From: Strigomonas culicis | Taxonomy: Eukaryota; Euglenozoa; Kinetoplastea; Trypanosomatida; Trypanosomatidae | NCBI GenBank assembly: GCA_000482145.1 | Contig: AUXH01000123.1 | Span: 1-38,438 of the forward strand | Direction: 5' to 3' | Length of the DNA stretch: 38,438 nt | Shown here: positions 18,943-28,444 of the stretch, in pieces | Layout of the letters: each line of letters starts with the position of its first letter | How positions within the stretch are numbered: position 1 is the stretch's first letter | Position numbers and translations under genes: made by a program | The notes under the pieces: model-generated | What the model saw: only the letters and a program-made list of their open reading frames with translations | Database searches by the model: none | What the model was told of the DNA's origin: nothing

Positions 18943-20769
18943 AGCAGGCAAGCGGAAGGGAGGGGGGAGGGAGGTGGCACAGGTGTTGCGTGGGACAATG
19001 AACGAATCGAGCAAAAAGAACTGTATATCTTTATTTTTTTCCTTTCTTTTTTTTTAGTATTTGCGAAAAAAGAAAAATGATAAAAGAAAAATAAGTTTCT
19101 ATTCGTGGGTTTCTGTTGCTCTTCCTTTTCTTTTTCCAACGATGTGAGAGAATAAACAAGGAATGTAGTATTCAAAGATGTCAAAAAAAAAAGGTGCTGA
19201 CTAGTATATGTAGTTAGTTTTGCCGAATAAATAAGTGTCTATATTTTTCTTTTGTTTTTATTTTTATCTTTGGAAGTTTCTGTTCTTTTTTTTTTGCTTT
19301 CTTTTAAAGATTTAATGCAATACAAGTCAAAATAGGAAAATGAAAGGGAGAAAGGGGAAAGGGAGTTTATTCTATTCCTTTTTTATTCCCCCGTCAAGGT
19401 AAATAGGAGATCTATTTGCAAGAGCTATAGTACCTAAAGGAGGACAAGTAAGTGTGAGAGTAGGAGAGGAGGGGGACAGAATAAAAAGTGATGTAAAGAG
19501 AGAAAAGCACTTGCCGCTTCATGAACAGGACAACTACATGCGTTTCATGATGAAACTTAGATCCTACAACATTCATTACGTTTTTTTTTTTTTCATGTTA
19601 TCAGAATAATTCTTCTTTTGCTGGAAAAAACCTCATGAATTGTATAAATAAAAAAAAAGATGAATGGAAAATAGGAAAAGAGAAAGAAAGAGAAAAAAAT
19701 AAAGAAAGAACAAACAGGAACAAAAAAAACAACAGTGACACGCATACATATAGTAAAAAAAAAAAAAGTTGGAAACGAGTTTACTATATATAGTTTTTAA
19801 CGGTATATATCTTTATATATATTATCATATACGTGTATAGATAATTATAGTTCCTATTTGAATGCGTTTATATAATCTCTTTTTTTTTTCTCTCGGGTTT
19901 CATATTCTATACAAAACGAGAAACAAAAACGCACTGAATGTGTGCATGTGAGATTGTCTTCTTTTCTTTATTTTTCTATCTTCTTTTTTTATCTGCATTA
20001 TGTAAACATCAATTTGGGTGTTTTTCCTCTTCTTGCTTTCTTCGCCAACACGCTCGGTATGTGAAAAAGTAATGAATGTAAATATATAGATAGTTATTCA
20101 CTTTGTTTGTTTGGTTTTTATGTGTGTGAGTACATTTATTTGGCATGTAGTTTTCTGTTTTCCTTCTTTTGATTAACCAAATGTGAAATAAAAATCAATC
20201 CGCAAAAAAAAAAAAAGGGAGAAGCACAAAAAAAAAAAAAAGAATCAATCTTTACTATGAGTAGAATAAAGATTCTATATAATCGATAAAAAACAGAATG
20301 CTTCAACGATAACATTTCACCCTTTGAAAAGGTTGAAAAAAAAAAAGCAATGAACAGCAAAGATGCACAAGCAAATGAGAAAAAAAAATCCACTAATACT
20401 AGAAGCTAGAAAAGTAATGTTGCTACAAAAAAAAAAAGGAACAAAAAATCTGTAAGAAAAAAATCTGTGTATAATAACAAAAAAGAAAAACAAACACTGT
20501 GAGAAAAAATGTAAAAAGAAAAAAAGCATCGGAACACTGTATTGGAGTATTATAACTCTTTTGATCGCATATATGCTTACTCTTTCACTCATTTTTTTTT
20601 GCTTTAGAAGAACATATTGTCTTCACGTTCTCCTCAACGTATGCGGGAGGAGGGCGCTCGTGGAAAAGTAAAAAAAAAAAAATACATGAGAACAGAAATA
20701 AAAAGCATCTCTCTATTTAAATAAAACTTCATGTGGCTGTTCATCATGGGGTGGCGCGGTCCTTCTCCG
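18943..20769. other. Long 1.8-kb non-coding region
   Basis: Largest gap in the window. The first 100-150 nt are the 5' UTR and acceptor region of the downstream gene. The rest is probably the 3' UTR of the RRM gene ending at 20770. The part from about 19100 to 20050 is T-rich on the plus strand, and the part from 20160 to 20570 is A-rich. AU-rich UUAUUUAU-like words occur in mRNA sense near 19226-19233 and 19644-19653. An alternating TA-rich stretch lies at about 19775-19850. The short Phe-rich open frames at 20136-20393 and 20317-20592 are T-run artefacts. No tRNA or snoRNA was recognised by eye. Confidence 0.5.
19046..19098 (-). promoter_or_regulatory. Possible spliced-leader acceptor for the 16288-18942 gene
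   Basis: Minus-strand T-rich tract (19067-19098) followed by the first AG at 19047-19046. The predicted 5' UTR is 103 nt and contains no ATG before 18942, which supports the chosen start. Confidence 0.4.
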
Positions 20770-23175
20770 TCAAAAGAGCTGCACGCAGGGGTACGGTGGC
20801 AGCTGCTCCCAGAAGGACTCCGCCCCGGCGGACGCCTCCGCCGCGAGTCGGTCGACGTCCATGCACTCGAAGAAGAGCTTCGGCAGGAAGGTGATGTCCT
20901 TCGCGAGGCGCGCCGCCGCGTCGCGCCGCTCGGCGGCGAAGAGCACGTCCGCGAGCCGCGTGGGCTCCGCGGCCCCCGCGCCGCGCAGCACCTCTTCCAG
21001 CACGTGGCAGCGGCTGCCGAGCACATCGCGCGCCCGCTCGGCGGCGACGCTGAAGGCGCTGCGCGCGACGAGCGGCTGCGCCTCCTCCAGCGCGAGGCCG
21101 ACCGTCACGAGCACGTGGACAAGGTAGCGCTGGAAGGCGACGTCGCGGCGGTAGAGCCCGTCCCGCGCCTCCGCCGCACCGTCCGCGACCGGCGCACCGA
21201 AGCTGTCGGCGGTGGGCCCCCAGATGGAGAAGGCCCTCGCCGCCGGCGCGCCGCGCTCGAGCCCGTCGCCGACCGTCCGCCCCACCGGCACGACGCGAGC
21301 CGGCGCCTCCCCGCCCGGCGGCCGCAGCGGCTCCTGCGGCACGCTGTTACATATGGTCACCGCGCAGTGGATGCTGGGGACCGCCTCGGAAGGCTGGCGC
21401 CGCAGCAGCGACAGCAGCGTGCGCAGCAGGTGGCAACAGAGCCGCAGCTGCGTCACGCGCTGCGGCAGCCCGGCGGTGACGTCGCCGGCGCCGCAGCTCG
21501 CGGGGCCGCCGGTGATGGGCTCGTGGCGGTCCAGCAGCTCCTCCAGACTGCGCAGCGCGCCGACGCAGTCGTAGTAGGCGGTGCTGGGCCCCGTGCCGCT
21601 CGCGAAATGCTTCGCGCGGGCGAGCGCGGTGCACAGCAGCCGCGTCGCGCGCGCGATGACCTCGTCGCCGTCGTCCTCCGTCGGGTGCTGCGCCATCATG
21701 TGCTGCAGCGCCAGCGTCAGCTCGTCGCCGAGGACGGCCGCGCGCGGGTGGGCGCCGCCGATCGCCGGCACCGGCGCGTACTGCGCCGCGACGCTCGCGC
21801 CATCCGTGTAGCTCGGCGGCGTCATTGCAAAGTCGTGCCCCGTGGTCGAGCTGCGGCTCGCGCGCGGCGTGATGCCCGCCGTCGCGCTGTCGCCGCTGTC
21901 GGAGCTGCCCGGCTTGCCGTCCGCGCTGTTGGAGGAGAGGAAGCTCACGCCGCCGTGGCCGCTCGCCGGCGCCGGTACGAAGGCGGCGGCGGCGGGGTTG
22001 AAGGTGGGGCCCGGTGGGCTGCTGCGCGCCGACGTGCCGGTGCCGCCGGTGGGGTGGGGGCTGCCGCCGCCGCCGGCCACGCCGGAGGAGGCCTCCTTCG
22101 CCTTGAGGTTGAAGTAGCTGTCCAGCGCGTCCTTCAGCGTGCGGTTCGCGAAGTTGCCGAGGCCGAAGATGCAGGGCGTGCTGTCCGACTGGTCCGCGTC
22201 GTGAAAGACGCGGTCGACGATGGGCTGCTTCGCGGCGTTGCACTTGAGTCGCAGCGACGGCCGCCCGCGCCCGTTGAACAGCTCCATCCCGCTGCACTGC
22301 ATCATCTTGTCCGCGCCGACCTTGGTCGCGAACTCGACGAAGCCGTAGATCCAGTTCTGGTTGTTCGTCGCGTTGCCGCAGATGCGCACGCGCAGGTACT
22401 CGCCGCACTCCTTGAGGATCTCCGCCAGCTCGCTCTGCTTCATGCACGTTGGCAGGAAGCGCAGATGCACCGTGCGCTGCAGCAAGTCCGACTGCGTCGC
22501 CTCCTGCTCCACCAGCCGCTGCCGCTCCTCCTTGGGGAGAGCCTTGAAGTCCTGGTGCAGCCGCTTGCTGCGGTTCGTGTGGTCCATGTTGGGCCCGCGG
22601 TACGTGTAGGGGTTGCGCGAGGTGGGCGAGTTGGTCGGGTGGTAGCTCGGCGCGTGCTGCGTGGGGTACACCGGCGCGGTCGGGAAGGCGCCCTCGTTGT
22701 GGTTCAGCTGCTGCGAGAAGGCGGAGAGCGTGCGCAGCACGTCTGCCACGTCGCCGCCGCCGCGCTCGTCCGTCACCACCGGGCCGGGGGAGCGCTGCGC
22801 GCCGCCGCGGCCGCCGAATGCGAAGCCGCCACGGCCGCCCTGGCGGTGCTCATTGTAGTGCAGGGCGCCGCCGCCCAGCGCCGCGGCGTCGTTCTTGTGG
22901 TAGGAGGCCACCACGCTGAATTCGCTCATGCCGGTCGCGTTCGGTGCGTTGTTGTCCGTGAATCGGTTGCCGCCGTCGTCCCCGAGCACGTAGGGGTCCG
23001 CGTGGCTGTACAGGCGCTCCTCACCCGTCAGGAAAGATTGGTTGTAGTTATAGTCGACCTGCCGCTGCTCTTCCTGCGGGTCGCGCACCGTGAAGGTGCA
23101 GCAGCTGGAGGGGTCCGTGCTGAACAGCGTCTCAATGCCGGGCTTCAGCTCCGCCACGTTCGTGCTGTTTTGCAT
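20770..23175 (-). CDS. RRM-PCIFG family RNA-binding protein 1, with PAM2 motif
   Basis: 801 residues from the ATG at 23175 (MQNSTN) to TGA; upstream in-frame sequence is Ile/Tyr-rich UTR without an ATG. The N-terminal 200 residues are Gly/Asn/His-rich. An RRM-like domain covers about 234-312, with RNP2-like VHLRFL and RNP1-like WIYGFVEF. PCIFG follows at 334-338. A PAM2 motif, PTFNPAAAAFVP, lies at 390-401 and has the F-N-P, A, F and P positions of the PABP MLLE ligand. The C-terminal helical domain (about 530-801) contains ITGGPASCG and VGLALEEAQPLVAR...RARDVLG, shared with the next two upstream genes. It probably binds mRNA and recruits poly(A)-binding protein in the cytoplasm; this is inference from motifs. 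A weaker PAM2-like match (QQLNHNEGAFPT) is near residue 155. Confidence 0.8.
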   Translation of the reverse strand: MQNSTNVAELKPGIETLFSTDPSSCCTFTVRDPQEEQRQVDYNYNQSFLTGEERLYSHADPYVLGDDGGNRFTDNNAPNATGMSEFSVVASYHKNDAAALGGGALHYNEHRQGGRGGFAFGGRGGAQRSPGPVVTDERGGGDVADVLRTLSAFSQQLNHNEGAFPTAPVYPTQHAPSYHPTNSPTSRNPYTYRGPNMDHTNRSKRLHQDFKALPKEERQRLVEQEATQSDLLQRTVHLRFLPTCMKQSELAEILKECGEYLRVRICGNATNNQNWIYGFVEFATKVGADKMMQCSGMELFNGRGRPSLRLKCNAAKQPIVDRVFHDADQSDSTPCIFGLGNFANRTLKDALDSYFNLKAKEASSGVAGGGGSPHPTGGTGTSARSSPPGPTFNPAAAAFVPAPASGHGGVSFLSSNSADGKPGSSDSGDSATAGITPRASRSSTTGHDFAMTPPSYTDGASVAAQYAPVPAIGGAHPRAAVLGDELTLALQHMMAQHPTEDDGDEVIARATRLLCTALARAKHFASGTGPSTAYYDCVGALRSLEELLDRHEPITGGPASCGAGDVTAGLPQRVTQLRLCCHLLRTLLSLLRRQPSEAVPSIHCAVTICNSVPQEPLRPPGGEAPARVVPVGRTVGDGLERGAPAARAFSIWGPTADSFGAPVADGAAEARDGLYRRDVAFQRYLVHVLVTVGLALEEAQPLVARSAFSVAAERARDVLGSRCHVLEEVLRGAGAAEPTRLADVLFAAERRDAAARLAKDITFLPKLFFECMDVDRLAAEASAGAESFWEQLPPYPCVQLF
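21973..22008 (-). other. PAM2 (PABP MLLE-binding) motif
   Basis: Encodes PTFNPAAAAFVP, residues 390-401 of the RRM protein at 20770-23175. It fits the known PAM2 pattern of L/F-N-P, Ala, Phe and Pro at fixed spacing and lies in a disordered Pro/Gly/Ala-rich linker. Confidence 0.65.
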
Positions 23176-23840
23176 GGTGTGTGCGTTAAAGATGAGGCTC
23201 CACGCTCTTGTTTTGTATATATATATATATATAGATATAGATGAGTCCTGACTATAATAGAACGAGTGTACTTTGATATGAATAGAAGAAAAACAAAGTG
23301 TGTATATACTAATTCGGAAAAAAATGCTAATCACTGAATGAAAAAAAAAACTACTTGCTACTACAATTATAAATGAATAACAACCCAAAAGAGTTGTATA
23401 CACACAGCACCTTTTAATGAAAGTGCAAATAGAGATTCAATGCAAATCTCTCTATTCCTTCTATATGATGAGAAATTAAAACGCGGAAAACGCTATTTGA
23501 TGTGCGATACCACAAATCAAAAAAAGCAAAAGCAAATGTCAAAAAAATATTTAAACAAAAAGTTGGAAGGAATAAAAAAACTAACACACTTGTGCCTATT
23601 GATCGAAAAAGAAAGAGAGGAGAACAGACAGCATGTATGACTTCTTTCCAGAGAATACAACAAAACACAATACCAGAATCCGGTAGGGACACTAAAAATA
23701 AAACATGCACAAAAAAAAAAACAATAGTTCACTCAGCTTTACAAAATCAAGTAAACAAGACAAAAGTAATATGCGTCACACATCATAATGTGACGCAATA
23801 TCCCAGTCCTCCCCAGAAAAAAAAAGAAGAAATAAAAAAG
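23176..23840. other. Intergenic region between RRM family genes 1 and 2
   Basis: AT-rich spacer with the 5' UTR of gene 1 and the 3' UTR of gene 2. It contains a (TA)n microsatellite near 23217-23232. The 98-codon open frame at 23414-23710 (minus) is Phe/Leu-rich from T-runs and is not supported. Confidence 0.55.
23334..23350 (-). promoter_or_regulatory. Possible spliced-leader acceptor for RRM family gene 1
   Basis: Ten T residues on the minus strand, then CATTCAG, with the AG at 23335-23334; 5' UTR about 158 nt. An alternative AG at 23272-23271 follows a TTTGTTTTTCTTC tract. A (TA)n run at about 23217-23232 lies inside the predicted UTR. Confidence 0.4.
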
Positions 23841-26800
23841 CTACTCGAAACTCTCCACTATCGCCAAGTCCGCCGGCGGCAGGTGTGTGAAGAAGAGCTC
23901 CACGTCCTGCCCCAGCAGCCTCTCGCACTCCACGGTGATGCACGACCACACAAACGACGGCACCGTCGTGATGTCCTCCGCTGTACGCGCACGTTGGGTG
24001 TATGCCCGCAGCCCCGCACACCACAGCCGCCCCCCGCCACCCGCAGGCATGTCACCGCCCTCTGCCGCGTCCGTTGCGAGCTGCAGTGCATCTTCCAGCG
24101 CGTCGCTGCGGCGCCCCAGCACGTCACGCGCGCGCCCCGCCGCCAGCTCGTACGCGCCGCGCGCCAGCACCGGCTGGACGCCCTCCAGCGCCAGGCCCAC
24201 GCACGCAAGCACCTGCACCACGTACGTCTGGAGCCGCACACCCGCGCCGTCCGTCGTCGCCACGCGCTCCGCTGGCAGTGCCTCCACCGCCTCCAGCAGC
24301 AGCTGCAGGTGCCGCATCCCGCGCTGCAGGCTGCGGCCCCACAGCGCCAGCAGGAACAGCGTCGCCGTCACGAACACGTACAGCTGCGTGTACTGCTGCG
24401 GCACCGTCGGCGCGGCGCCGCCGTCGCAGCAGCAGGGCCCGCACTGCGCCGGGCCGCCCGTCAGCACCTGGTGCCGCCGCTCGCGCAGCACGCGCTGCAG
24501 CACAAAGTCCAGCGCGCGCGTCGCGCGGCCGTGCGCCGCCTCCGGTGCCGCCTGGACGCCGCTCTTGTACGCCCGTGAGAGCGCGCGCAGTTGGCTGAAC
24601 ACGCTCACCGGCGCGCCGCCCGCCGCCGGCACGCCGCGGCGCCCCAGCAGCACATCCCGCGCGCAGTCGATCACACTCGCAGCGTCGTCGAACACGAACC
24701 CACCCCCTTCCGCGCCGCCGCCGCCACCGCCACCGGCGGACGCCATCAGCTGCTGGACGTGCTGCGACAGCGGCGGTCGCGGGGGGCTCCTCGCCTCCTC
24801 CCGTGCGGTGGAGGTGGAGGACATGCCGTAGGGGGAGCTGTGGACGTCCGGCGTGCCGCACGCCACCGGCGGGTCATCCACCGGGTGCGGGGCGGCCGGC
24901 GCGTGGCGGCCGGTGCGCGCTGCCTCCGTCTCCTGCGCGAGGCCCTCCTCCAGTAGGCAGGCGGCGGACTGCTCCGTCGGGCAGATGATGGACGAGATGA
25001 TGGAGATGGGATAGTTCGGCTCGACGTAGACGGCCAGCGTCTGCTCGTCCAGCACCGGCACGTACGCGCCGTCGCGCTGGTCGAAGATGCCAAAGAGGCA
25101 CGGCCGATGCACGACGAGGGTGTAGTCATACCGCGCCGCCTCTTGCCACGTGCTGCACGAGACGTCGTGATAGGTCACGACGGCGTCCGTCAGACGTACA
25201 TCCGGTATGATGGCCAGTGCGGGGCTGCACACGAGATGGACGTACACAATCGTGTGCGGCTCGCGCTCGAGGTCCACCTCCGTCGGCGGCGGTATCGCCG
25301 TCGGCAGGTAACCGATCTTTTCGCTGCTCGCCCGGCGCATCCACACAAGCCGGCGGTTGAGCCCGCGCACCGCGGCGGCGGCCACCTCCGCCGTCACGAA
25401 CTCGACGTGCACGAGCGCCAGCTGCGCGCGCACCGGCTTCGCCGCGTGCCGCGGCCGCACGGTGCGGAGGCGCCGCTTGGGCAGCGCGGCCACGCGCACG
25501 CGCAGGACGGGCCCGCCGTAGGCGGTCAGCAGCGCGAGGAGCTGGCGCTGGGGGAGCGAAAGCGGCAGGCCGTGGATGGCGACGGTGCGGGCGAGCACCT
25601 CGTCGCCGTGGTCGGCGCGGAACTCGCGCGTGAGGGCGTTGCAGTGCGCATAAAAGGCCTCGTCGCGCCTGCCCTCCGACTGGACGCGCGCCTTGGTGCC
25701 TCGGCGCAGGATTGCCTCTGTCTTTGCGGAGCGGTGGCGTGCGGCCTTGGGTGCGGCAGCGGGTGTCTGCCTGTCTTGCGACAGGTTGACCGACGGCCCC
25801 GCACGCCCAGCGGGGCCGCTCTGCATGACGTCATCCAGCATACGCTGCAGGGACTCCATGAACGGCGACCCCATGTCGGTGCTCGAATCCGCCGGGTTGG
25901 CGCCGGACCCATCCGCGCCGGGAAACAGCAGCTCCGTCGTGCTGACGGCCTGCGGCATCAGCGCATCCGCGCCGTCGCTGCCAAAGAGCTGCTGGATGTG
26001 GAACACCTGGGAGGGCTCCAGGGCCACGTCCTTATGATGGTGTGGCGGCGGCGGCGGCGGTGGCGGGAGAGTGGCCGTCTCCGGCGGCCTCTCCCCTTCC
26101 TGCGTCGACGGCAGCGACAGCGCCTCCTCGTCCGCCGCGCGCTCGCAGTAATGAAGGTAGTCCAGGAGCGTGTCGGCCTTGGGCACCGGTGCGAAGGTGT
26201 TCGCGATCTTATACATGCAGCCGAACAGGCACGGCTGGAGGATCGTCGCGCGCGGCGGCGGGCGGCGGCTGCTGGGTCCGCCCTCCTCTGCGCGCGACGT
26301 CTCCGCACTCCACTGGACGGTCACGGCGTCGGTGGGGTGCGTGTCCTCGATGGTGTTCCCACCGACCGTGCACTGCAGCCGGAAGTGCTCGAAGGTAACG
26401 CTGCCCTCCCCCGCGGGGCCGGCAGCGGCCTCCCGCGCGGCGGCGCCACGCGCGCGCACCTGCGCCGTGATGACAAGGCCGTCGAAGTGCCCCGCCGCGG
26501 CCAGCGCCTCCGCCGCCGACGCGAGCTCCATGAAGCAGTGCACGCACGGGCCGGTGTAGGCGGTGCTGGCGTCTCTGGGGTGGTGGGAGGGGCGCGACAG
26601 CGTGACGGCGGCCGCCGCCGGCACGTCACCGTCCGCGACGACGCGGACCCGCAGCAGGCCACCGCCGACCGGCGACAGCAGGCGCAGCAGCGCATTCTGC
26701 GTCAGCACAGCCGGCAGCCCCGTGAGGTGGATGGTGCGCGCGGCCGGCGGCGGCGGCGGCGGTGAGACCGCCTGCTCCGCCACTGCCGGAGGCGCCTGCC

Positions 26801-27902
26801 CTTCGGTGGCGTCCGTCGGGACGGGCGACGCCGGACGCTGCGTATCCGCTTGGGTGGGCCCTTCCGCGAGCACGCGCGCGGCCAGCCGGTGGCTCTCCGG
26901 CGTCTGGCGCAGCCGCTCCACCCGCGCCGGGACGCCCAGGTGCCGCGCGAGGGTCAGCTCGTGGTCGCTGGGCGTCGGCTCGCAGCAAAGAAAGAGGTAG
27001 TCCAGCAGTGTGTCAGCCGCGTCGGCCTCGATGAGCGCGCCGCCCAGCTCGTACGCGTAGCCAAAGAGGCACGGCTGCGTCACCATGAAAGGGAACACCA
27101 CGTCCTCGCGCGGGCCAGCGCTGCCCGGCGACACCGCAAACCGGACGCAGGCGTCGACCGCAAAGCCATGCTTGTAGATCTGCGAGCTGCGGCGGCAGGA
27201 GACACGGTACACCACACAGGCAGCATCGTCCACGGCCGCCTGTCCAGCCCCAGTGCGCTCGTACGCGTAGGAGGGCTGCTCGGTGTGGAGCAGCGTGAAG
27301 TCGGCTTGCCCGTCCGTGCGGCGCTCCAGAATCACAATGTGGTTGATGGCGACCAGCGCGCGCTCCGCGCTCTCCTGCGTGGCAAACTCCACAAACACAA
27401 CGGGGAGTGTATCCAGCTTTTTGTCCTCCAGCAGCTGCGCGTGCAGCGCGGGGTCCTTCTGTTCCCACAAGCGCCGCAGCTCCGCGCGCTCGTCCGTCCG
27501 TTTCGACCCCGTCCACTGAACGCGCACCCGCAGCACGGCGCCGCCGCAGTCCTCCAGCACCCGCCGCAGGGCGCGCTGTGACCACAGCGGTGGCAGGTAC
27601 TTGATCGTCACACAGCGGGATTGGATGTCCGCAATCATTTTCGGTTGGATAGGGTACACCTCTTGATAGCGCCAGTAGGCGAGCGGTCGGCTCCGCTCAC
27701 CCTCCGCCTCTGCGGCAACAGCAGCAGTAGCAACATCGGCTACTGTCTTCTCATTCTGTGGCGAAGCAGCCCTTGGTGCGGGTGCTTTCGCTTGTTTTGT
27801 TATTGTGGCACACTGAGATTTCGTTGCCTTCCGAGACTTCACCACCGGTGAGTCCCGACAACGATTATGTAACAGCGTGTCCTTGTAAGTGGCCCGGCTC
27901 AT
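23841..27902 (-). CDS. RRM-PC[L]FG family protein 2, three modules
   Basis: 1353 residues, TAG stop. The start is the ATG at 27902 (MSRATYKD); the frame upstream extends only through a GTG. Three module copies are seen, each an RRM-like fold followed by PCLFG and a D-x-x-[LV]-x-Y helix: about 96-302 (PCLFG 277), 390-587 (PCLFG 557) and 772-963 (PCLFG 934). RNP2-like strands are VTIKYL, IHLTGL and VAIHGL; RNP1-like strands are VVFVEF, VHCFMEL and VHVEFV. Pro-runs separate modules 1-2 and 2-3. The C-terminal domain (1068-1353) is nearly identical to that of the gene at 28445-30814 and contains GPAQCGPCCCDGG. Module 2 is closest to the single module of that gene (FRLQCT and PTDA in both). Probably an RNA-binding regulator; the target is unknown. 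Confidence 0.8.
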   Translation of the reverse strand: MSRATYKDTLLHNRCRDSPVVKSRKATKSQCATITKQAKAPAPRAASPQNEKTVADVATAAVAAEAEGERSRPLAYWRYQEVYPIQPKMIADIQSRCVTIKYLPPLWSQRALRRVLEDCGGAVLRVRVQWTGSKRTDERAELRRLWEQKDPALHAQLLEDKKLDTLPVVFVEFATQESAERALVAINHIVILERRTDGQADFTLLHTEQPSYAYERTGAGQAAVDDAACVVYRVSCRRSSQIYKHGFAVDACVRFAVSPGSAGPREDVVFPFMVTQPCLFGYAYELGGALIEADAADTLLDYLFLCCEPTPSDHELTLARHLGVPARVERLRQTPESHRLAARVLAEGPTQADTQRPASPVPTDATEGQAPPAVAEQAVSPPPPPPAARTIHLTGLPAVLTQNALLRLLSPVGGGLLRVRVVADGDVPAAAAVTLSRPSHHPRDASTAYTGPCVHCFMELASAAEALAAAGHFDGLVITAQVRARGAAAREAAAGPAGEGSVTFEHFRLQCTVGGNTIEDTHPTDAVTVQWSAETSRAEEGGPSSRRPPPRATILQPCLFGCMYKIANTFAPVPKADTLLDYLHYCERAADEEALSLPSTQEGERPPETATLPPPPPPPPHHHKDVALEPSQVFHIQQLFGSDGADALMPQAVSTTELLFPGADGSGANPADSSTDMGSPFMESLQRMLDDVMQSGPAGRAGPSVNLSQDRQTPAAAPKAARHRSAKTEAILRRGTKARVQSEGRRDEAFYAHCNALTREFRADHGDEVLARTVAIHGLPLSLPQRQLLALLTAYGGPVLRVRVAALPKRRLRTVRPRHAAKPVRAQLALVHVEFVTAEVAAAAVRGLNRRLVWMRRASSEKIGYLPTAIPPPTEVDLEREPHTIVYVHLVCSPALAIIPDVRLTDAVVTYHDVSCSTWQEAARYDYTLVVHRPCLFGIFDQRDGAYVPVLDEQTLAVYVEPNYPISIISSIICPTEQSAACLLEEGLAQETEAARTGRHAPAAPHPVDDPPVACGTPDVHSSPYGMSSTSTAREEARSPPRPPLSQHVQQLMASAGGGGGGGAEGGGFVFDDAASVIDCARDVLLGRRGVPAAGGAPVSVFSQLRALSRAYKSGVQAAPEAAHGRATRALDFVLQRVLRERRHQVLTGGPAQCGPCCCDGGAAPTVPQQYTQLYVFVTATLFLLALWGRSLQRGMRHLQLLLEAVEALPAERVATTDGAGVRLQTYVVQVLACVGLALEGVQPVLARGAYELAAGRARDVLGRRSDALEDALQLATDAAEGGDMPAGGGGRLWCAGLRAYTQRARTAEDITTVPSFVWSCITVECERLLGQDVELFFTHLPPADLAIVESFE
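24265..24545 (-). repeat. 281-bp identical paralogue tract, copy A
   Basis: Base-for-base identical to 28848-29128 by direct reading. It encodes part of the shared C-terminal domain. Flanking sequence is still highly similar, but with mismatches from 24264 and 24546 outward. Confidence 0.9.
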
Positions 27903-28444
27903 GGGAGGGAGGCACACTCACAAAAAAAAAAAAAGAATCTGGTAATGAAAATAAATGAGTGCTAATGAGCACGCAAAGAACGGAAAGTAATTGTTATGAT
28001 AGCAAGAAAGAATATATAATAGTAGTGATAAAACAAAAAAAGAAAAGAATGTAGTATGATGTGTAAGATACTTCTGTCTGTATGTGCAGTCACACAAAAT
28101 CACCAAAACGTAAAATTACGTAAATGTGTAAGTGGATGCAGTAGAAATATAATGAATGACTCTGATCTGTGTAAATGGGGAAAAAAAAACAATTCTCAAC
28201 CTAATCAAACTTCTTAGCTTGGAAAACTTATATATGTATTGTCTTCACCCAACATGTAGTAAGCCAAAAATAAAAGAAGAGTAAGGGAAGAAAGAGAGTA
28301 CAAAAAAAGACAAAAAAAGGCTGATGAAACCAACATCGGCAATGAAACAACAGGTAATAAAGTCAGTATACATCGGGGAAGTAAAATATATATATATATA
28401 GCTCCTTGGACCCACATCGGTTCCAATTCTTAAAGTGAAGAAGA
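27903..28444. other. Intergenic region between RRM family genes 2 and 3
   Basis: AT-rich, with A-runs on the plus strand and a (TA)n run at about 28388-28401 in the probable 3' UTR of gene 3. No coding capacity beyond T-run artefacts (28214-28426). Confidence 0.55.
27917..27937 (-). promoter_or_regulatory. Spliced-leader acceptor for RRM family gene 2
   Basis: Minus-strand TTC followed by thirteen T residues, then GTGAG with the AG at 27918-27917. It lies only 14 nt from the ATG at 27902, giving a very short 5' UTR and excluding the upstream GTG as start. Confidence 0.5.

Noticed and set aside
18943..19014. N-terminal extension of the 16288-18942 gene
   Set aside because: The extended frame begins with TTG, not ATG; the first ATG after the predicted splice site is at 18942.
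19775..19870. TA-rich stretch considered as an origin or a hairpin RNA gene
   Set aside because: Only simple-sequence composition; no clear stem-loop, box elements or tRNA-like features could be read by eye.
20731..23244. Plus-strand open frame of 837 codons opposite RRM gene 1
   Set aside because: Antisense shadow; the minus frame holds a clear RRM, PAM2 and family C-terminal domain.
23176..23403. 76-residue N-terminal extension of RRM gene 1
   Set aside because: Ile/Tyr/Phe-rich translation of AT-rich UTR, opened by GTG and crossing a predicted splice site.
23414..23710. 98-codon minus-strand frame, Phe/Leu-rich, possible small membrane protein
   Set aside because: Composition is explained by intergenic T-runs, GC content is unlike the real genes, and it crosses likely UTR and splice signals.
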